From: Desulfotignum sp.
GTDB taxonomy: Bacteria > Desulfobacterota > Desulfobacteria > Desulfobacterales > Desulfobacteraceae
Assembly: GCA_021737445.1 (NCBI GenBank)
Contig: JAIPDY010000003.1
Span: forward strand, 1-35,498
Direction: 5' to 3'
DNA length: 35,498 nt
Positions 32,338-35,498 of this stretch are shown here, piece after piece; positions within the stretch are counted from its first letter, which is position 1; every line of letters starts with the position of its first letter. A program made the position numbers and the translations under genes. Under the pieces are notes generated by a model. The model was not told the origin of the DNA and searched no databases. It was given only the letters and a program-made list of their open reading frames with translations.

Positions 32338-33721
32338 GATACCGGAGGCACCGTTCCAGAAATTGATCGACACCTATGACCGGTTTGCCGACTTCATGGA
32401 GGAAGACCACAGTACCCGGCTGAAAAATGCCCTGGGCAGATCTGTTCATGAAAACCGGAATCAATTGATGACATCCCAGGTTCGAAAACTTATCCGCCAG
32501 AATATTGTCAGCGCCTCTCTCCATATATCCATCCAGCAGGCTGCGGTGCTTATGTCTGAAAAGCGGGTTTCCTCCCTGGTACTTGTGAAAGATGATCCCT
32601 CTGAGGATAAATCTCCCATTGTGGGGTTGATCACGGACAGGGACCTGCGCAAGCGGGTCATTGCCAAAGGCCTGCCCCTGTCCACTTCTGTAAAAAACAT
32701 CATGTCCACGGATATCATATGCCTCCAGTCCAGCAATTATGCATTTGATGCCATGCTGACCATGATGCGCCACAACCTGCACCATCTGCCCATCCTGGAG
32801 CGGCATACGCCTGTGGGGGTTATTACTGTGGCAGACCTGGTTCGGTACGAATCCCATGGAGCTGTCTACCTGGTGGGGGATATTTTCCGGCAGAAAACAG
32901 TGGAAAATCTGGCTGCCATATCCCCAAAAATCTCCCAGCTCTTTGTGCAGCTGGTGAATGAAGATGCCAACTCCCACACCATCGGTGCTGCCATATCCCG
33001 CATGGGCATCAGTATTTCCCAGCGCCTGCTCCAGCTTGGGGAAAAAGAGCTGGGGCCGCTGCCCATCCCTTACTGCCTTCTGGCTTTAGGGTCCATGGCC
33101 AGAGATGAAATGACCATTGTCACGGACCAGGACAATGCCTTTGTTCTGGACGATGCTTTTGACCTGGACGGCATTTTCGGTGAAACCGGCTTTGCCGGTC
33201 AACTGCGGCAACTGGTCATGGACAAGGCAAAAGACAGCCGGCGCTTTCTGGCCTGCCTGGCCAGAAATGCATTGCTGCGCAGCCCGCCTTTGGGATTTTT
33301 CCGCAAATTTGTACTGGAGTATGACGGCCGGCATCAAAAAACCTTCAACCTCAAGCGCCGGGGAACAGCACCTGTTTCCGACCTGGCCCGGGTCCATGCC
33401 CTGGCCTGCGGTGCCATGCCTTTAAACACCGAAGAACGGCTGGCCCATGTCAAGGAGACCCCTTTGCTGGCAGAAGGGGTAGGTGATGACCTGCTGGATG
33501 CCCTTGAACTGATCTCCATTGTGCGTATCCGCCACCAGGCCAGACAGGTGGAAGCAGGCATATCTCCTGATAACAATGTCATACCGGAAACCCTTTCCTC
33601 CTTTGAACGCAACCATCTCAAAGATGCCTTTCAGATCATATCCCAGGCCCAGTCATTCCTCAAATACCGGTATAATGTGTCGCCTGCCATGCAGACCGGC
33701 ATCAATCTTTCCCGAAAATGA
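32303..33721 (+). CDS. CBS-pair / DUF294 nucleotidyltransferase-like signalling protein (3' part of frameshifted gene)
   Basis: Encodes 472 residues: the tail of the cNMP domain (about 1-45), two CBS domains that bind adenylates (about 60-120 and 130-185, with GLITDRDLRKRVI and HLPILERHTPVGVITVADL), a DUF294 nucleotidyltransferase-like domain with the GlnD-type motif ALGSMARDEM then TDQDNAF (262-280), and the DUF294 C-terminal helical domain. Full-length relatives are signal transduction proteins often near acetate transport or exonuclease genes. The ATG at 32303 lies inside the upstream frame, with AAGG six bases before it (32293-32296), so this part can probably be translated on its own. 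Its stop overlaps the exonuclease ATG (ATGA), a normal pairing for this family. Confidence 0.85.
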   Translation: MQPGLLKILIYKIPEAPFQKLIDTYDRFADFMEEDHSTRLKNALGRSVHENRNQLMTSQVRKLIRQNIVSASLHISIQQAAVLMSEKRVSSLVLVKDDPSEDKSPIVGLITDRDLRKRVIAKGLPLSTSVKNIMSTDIICLQSSNYAFDAMLTMMRHNLHHLPILERHTPVGVITVADLVRYESHGAVYLVGDIFRQKTVENLAAISPKISQLFVQLVNEDANSHTIGAAISRMGISISQRLLQLGEKELGPLPIPYCLLALGSMARDEMTIVTDQDNAFVLDDAFDLDGIFGETGFAGQLRQLVMDKAKDSRRFLACLARNALLRSPPLGFFRKFVLEYDGRHQKTFNLKRRGTAPVSDLARVHALACGAMPLNTEERLAHVKETPLLAEGVGDDLLDALELISIVRIRHQARQVEAGISPDNNVIPETLSSFERNHLKDAFQIISQAQSFLKYRYNVSPAMQTGINLSRK

Positions 33722-34446
33722 CGCAGAAAAGCACCATATCAGACAAACAGCCTCTGAACTGGGAGTCCCGGTTTTCTCTTCTGGCTGATCAGACAAAAGA
33801 TCCCCGGCTCACAGCCTATTACAAGGCAGCACACATTCCCGGACACACCCCGGTGAGGCAGGTGGCGTTTCTGGCCCTGGATCTGGAAACCACCGGATTG
33901 GACCCCAAAACCGATGCCATCATCAGTGCCGGGTTCATTCCCCTTTTTCATGACCGCATTCTGTGCAGCGGTGCCCGGTACTGGGTGGTCCGGCCAGACC
34001 ATGTAAGATCTGACATCCAGACCACCATCCACGGCATCACCCATACCCACATGGGAACGTCCCCCGGTTTTTCCTTCATCCTGGAACCTTTGCTTCAGGC
34101 CATGGCCGGCCGGGTGGTACTGGTTCACTACAACCGTATTGAACGGGATTTTCTGGCCAGGGCGGTGCTGGATACAACCGGCGATACGCTGGTATTTCCT
34201 GTGGTGGACACCATGGAGCTGGAATCCCGAAAGCATCCCGTATTCAGGCCGAATTTTATCCAGCGGTGGATGGGAGAAAAAAACAGCCCGTCCCTGCGCC
34301 TTGCCCATGCCAGGCAAAGATACAAGCTTCCCCCATACCGGCCCCACCATGCCCTCACCGATGCTCTGGCAACGGCAGAGCTTTTTTTAGCCCAGATGGC
34401 GGACCAGTTCACCCCGGACACCCCGGTGGCTGATCTGTGGATCTGA
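33718..34446 (+). CDS. DnaQ-like 3'-5' exonuclease (DEDDh)
   Basis: A 242-residue exonuclease of the DNA polymerase III epsilon type. Exo I is FLALDLETTGLDP (Asp55, Glu57), Exo II is the VLVHYNRIERDFL stretch, and Exo III is HHALTDALATAELFL with the His and Asp of the DEDDh class. An N-terminal 45-residue extension precedes the fold. The ATG overlaps the stop of the CBS/DUF294 gene by ATGA, so expression is coupled. In many proteobacteria the same two genes are adjacent, implying a shared job, perhaps turnover of a nucleotide signal or nucleic acid; that link is inference. Confidence 0.9.
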   Translation: MTQKSTISDKQPLNWESRFSLLADQTKDPRLTAYYKAAHIPGHTPVRQVAFLALDLETTGLDPKTDAIISAGFIPLFHDRILCSGARYWVVRPDHVRSDIQTTIHGITHTHMGTSPGFSFILEPLLQAMAGRVVLVHYNRIERDFLARAVLDTTGDTLVFPVVDTMELESRKHPVFRPNFIQRWMGEKNSPSLRLAHARQRYKLPPYRPHHALTDALATAELFLAQMADQFTPDTPVADLWI

Positions 34447-34500
34447 AGACCGAATCGGAAAATAAACGTTGTCATATCCGGTGCCGACCATGTCCCTCCT

Positions 34501-34611
34501 GATGCTGTTCACGTTGAAAGCCATATGCAGTCTTTTATCCGCTGGTATCAATCGGAAACCCTTCTGGAAAGCGAGTTGTTCGGCCATGACAAAGGGGCTT
34601 TCACCGGACCG
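34501..34611 (+). pseudogene. Remnant of a sigma-54 activator AAA+ domain
   Basis: In one plus-strand frame, codons 34501-34611 read DAVH...ESHMQSFIRW..., then SETLLESELFGHDKGAFTGP. The last part is the sigma-54 contact loop of enhancer-binding proteins (LLESELFGHEKGAFTGA in intact ones). The earlier part aligns with the AIH-x-ES-x-R-x-G-PFIRVNCGAIS segment after losing a few codons. No Walker A or later AAA+ sequence is found on either side, and no start codon or ribosome site fits a gene. It is a decayed fragment of about 37 codons between the exonuclease and the transporter gene. Confidence 0.7.
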
Positions 34612-34679
34612 GCCTGCCGGCGGAACTTCGGGGCAATGTCCGGAATACCGTGGGTAAAGACATTTCTTCAGAAATTCTC

Positions 34680-35498
34680 TCACGCTTCGATGGAAACTTC
34701 CCCAGCGTTGTACACAAAGATCATATCCCCTGGCAGTTCTAGGGTGCGCTCAAGGTCGGAAACAAGGTCTTGTCTGGTTTCATCTTCTGTTTCATCATCA
34801 GGGGGCTCAAAACCCCGTAAAAGCATGGCAGAGGGCTGCATACGCTGACGGACCGCATGGAGCGGGGTGTCGGTGGGGACAATGAACAGCTCAGCCTCAA
34901 TACGGGCAAGGGCGAGCAGTTCCTGCATCTCTTTTTCAATGTTTTTAATATCTGCTTTGCGCACCACCGGGCGGATGATGCGGATGGGATGATCCCGCCA
35001 TTCCCGGTTCTTTTTGAGCATAAATGCCAGCAGCAGCATCAGCTGGGCATTTTTTGAGGAGTCCCACCAGATATTGATGCTGCCTTTGGGAATAACGCTG
35101 GTGTTACTGTCCGTTTTTGCCGCCACAATAATGAGATTGCGCCGCATCTCTTTGACCGTGTCAACGGTTTCCCAGAAGATGTCTGATTTTTCAGGATCCC
35201 GGCTCCATCCAAGCAATACCGTGTTGGGCCGCATGCCCCCGATCCCGTGGCACTGAAGCAGGGCCCTGATGGCGGCATGAAGGTCTTTTTCCACAACCAC
35301 CACGGGAAAGGCCGGCAGTTTTTCTTTGACCAGGAACCGGCGGAGGACTTTTTCCGCTTCCCTGCGGCGATCCAGAAAATCATCCAGGTCGCCCTGGATC
35401 ACCTGGCCGATGGAGACAATGCCGCTGTCAATGGTAAACCAGCAGGCGTATTCCGCCAGCTGAAGGCGGTTGGCAGCCACACCGCCGAGGGTGAGAAT
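34680..35498 (-). CDS. SLC12-type (Na-K-Cl cotransporter-like) permease, cytoplasmic C-terminal domain; 5' end outside window
   Basis: The visible 272 residues open in frame at the right edge (ILTLGGVAANRLQLAEYACW...) and end at 34680. There is no membrane helix in this part. It is the soluble C-terminal regulatory domain found in bacterial amino acid permease/SLC12 cotransporters. Recognisable pieces are a strand-turn-helix unit at IVSIGQVIQGD, AIRALLQCHGIGGMRPNTVLLGW (the conserved GLG-x-M-x-PN-x-(L)-x-LG motif), INIWWDSSKNAQLMLLLAFMLKKN and a closing strand MIFVYNAGE. The transport domain would lie to the right of the window. The substrate (cation/chloride or amino acid) cannot be told from this part. 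Confidence 0.78.
   Translation of the reverse strand: MLTLGGVAANRLQLAEYACWFTIDSGIVSIGQVIQGDLDDFLDRRREAEKVLRRFLVKEKLPAFPVVVVEKDLHAAIRALLQCHGIGGMRPNTVLLGWSRDPEKSDIFWETVDTVKEMRRNLIIVAAKTDSNTSVIPKGSINIWWDSSKNAQLMLLLAFMLKKNREWRDHPIRIIRPVVRKADIKNIEKEMQELLALARIEAELFIVPTDTPLHAVRQRMQPSAMLLRGFEPPDDETEDETRQDLVSDLERTLELPGDMIFVYNAGEVSIEA

Noticed and set aside
32287..32340. Programmed +1 frameshift in the cNMP-CBS-DUF294 gene
   Set aside because: CTA-TAA gives poor re-pairing of the slipped tRNA, no stimulator is seen, and the missing codon relative to family members fits a plain two-base deletion; kept only as an outside option.
1..35498. CRISPR arrays, tRNA/rRNA genes, insertion sequences, prophage or att sites
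   Set aside because: No regular direct repeats, cloverleaf or rRNA-like sequence, transposase or integrase frames or terminal repeats were seen on either strand.

Overview
The window looks like a chromosomal segment of a Desulfobacterota bacterium, most like the Desulfobacteraceae (Desulfotignum/Desulfobacter-type). This is inferred from gene content: a split, ferredoxin-fused archaeal-type glutamate synthase, a sigma-54 regulated short-chain beta-oxidation operon, a YkgJ-type cysteine-cluster protein, a UMF1 transporter, PilZ and MshEN-like signalling domains, and a moderately GC-rich, homogeneous base composition. I see no rRNA, tRNA, CRISPR array, insertion sequence or prophage. The species call is inference.

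Left part (1-5637, minus strand): a glutamate synthase pair (class-II glutamine amidotransferase, then a ferredoxin/FMN synthase subunit cut by the left edge) behind a TTGACA-N17-TAGATT promoter. Next comes a minus-strand run of a GAF/AAA+/Fis sigma-54 activator, two small unknown genes and a YkgJ-type protein, closed by an intrinsic terminator at 2754-2797.

Second part (5817-9865, plus strand): divergent from the activator, a well-spaced -24/-12 promoter precedes 3-hydroxybutyryl-CoA dehydrogenase, a DmdC-type acyl-CoA dehydrogenase and a thiolase. The activator and these genes probably form one butyrate or short-chain acyl-CoA module; no crotonase is present here. The thiolase stop codon overlaps that of a convergent RND permease, which follows its adaptor on the minus strand (14300-9862).

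Centre (14406-26513): a minus-strand pair made of a 1405-residue dikinase-like protein and a long-form GAPDH. The dikinase-like protein has the PPDK nucleotide-binding and phosphohistidine domains but no PEP/pyruvate barrel, plus about 900 residues of unassigned helical sequence. Divergent from it is a putative SLOG-fold gene with an operator-like dyad. Then come an MscS-type channel with a hybrid sensor kinase carrying two MshEN-like repeats (minus strand), and a PEP-CTERM-type sugar transferase with a PilZ protein (plus strand). Several of these point to c-di-GMP and envelope/exopolysaccharide control.

Right part (26481-35498): an FMN reductase fused to a phosphatase-like domain that has lost its catalytic cysteine, divergent from a CoA-disulfide-reductase-like flavoprotein; a minus-strand ogt, zinc phospholipase-C-like and UMF1 transporter run; a cNMP-CBS-DUF294 signalling protein broken by a frameshift, overlapping a DnaQ-type exonuclease; a relic of a sigma-54 activator; and the C-terminus of an SLC12-type cotransporter running off the right edge.

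The most unusual items are the barrel-less dikinase/GAPDH pair, the pseudo-phosphatase fusion, the broken cNMP-CBS-DUF294 gene and the sigma-54 activator remnant.
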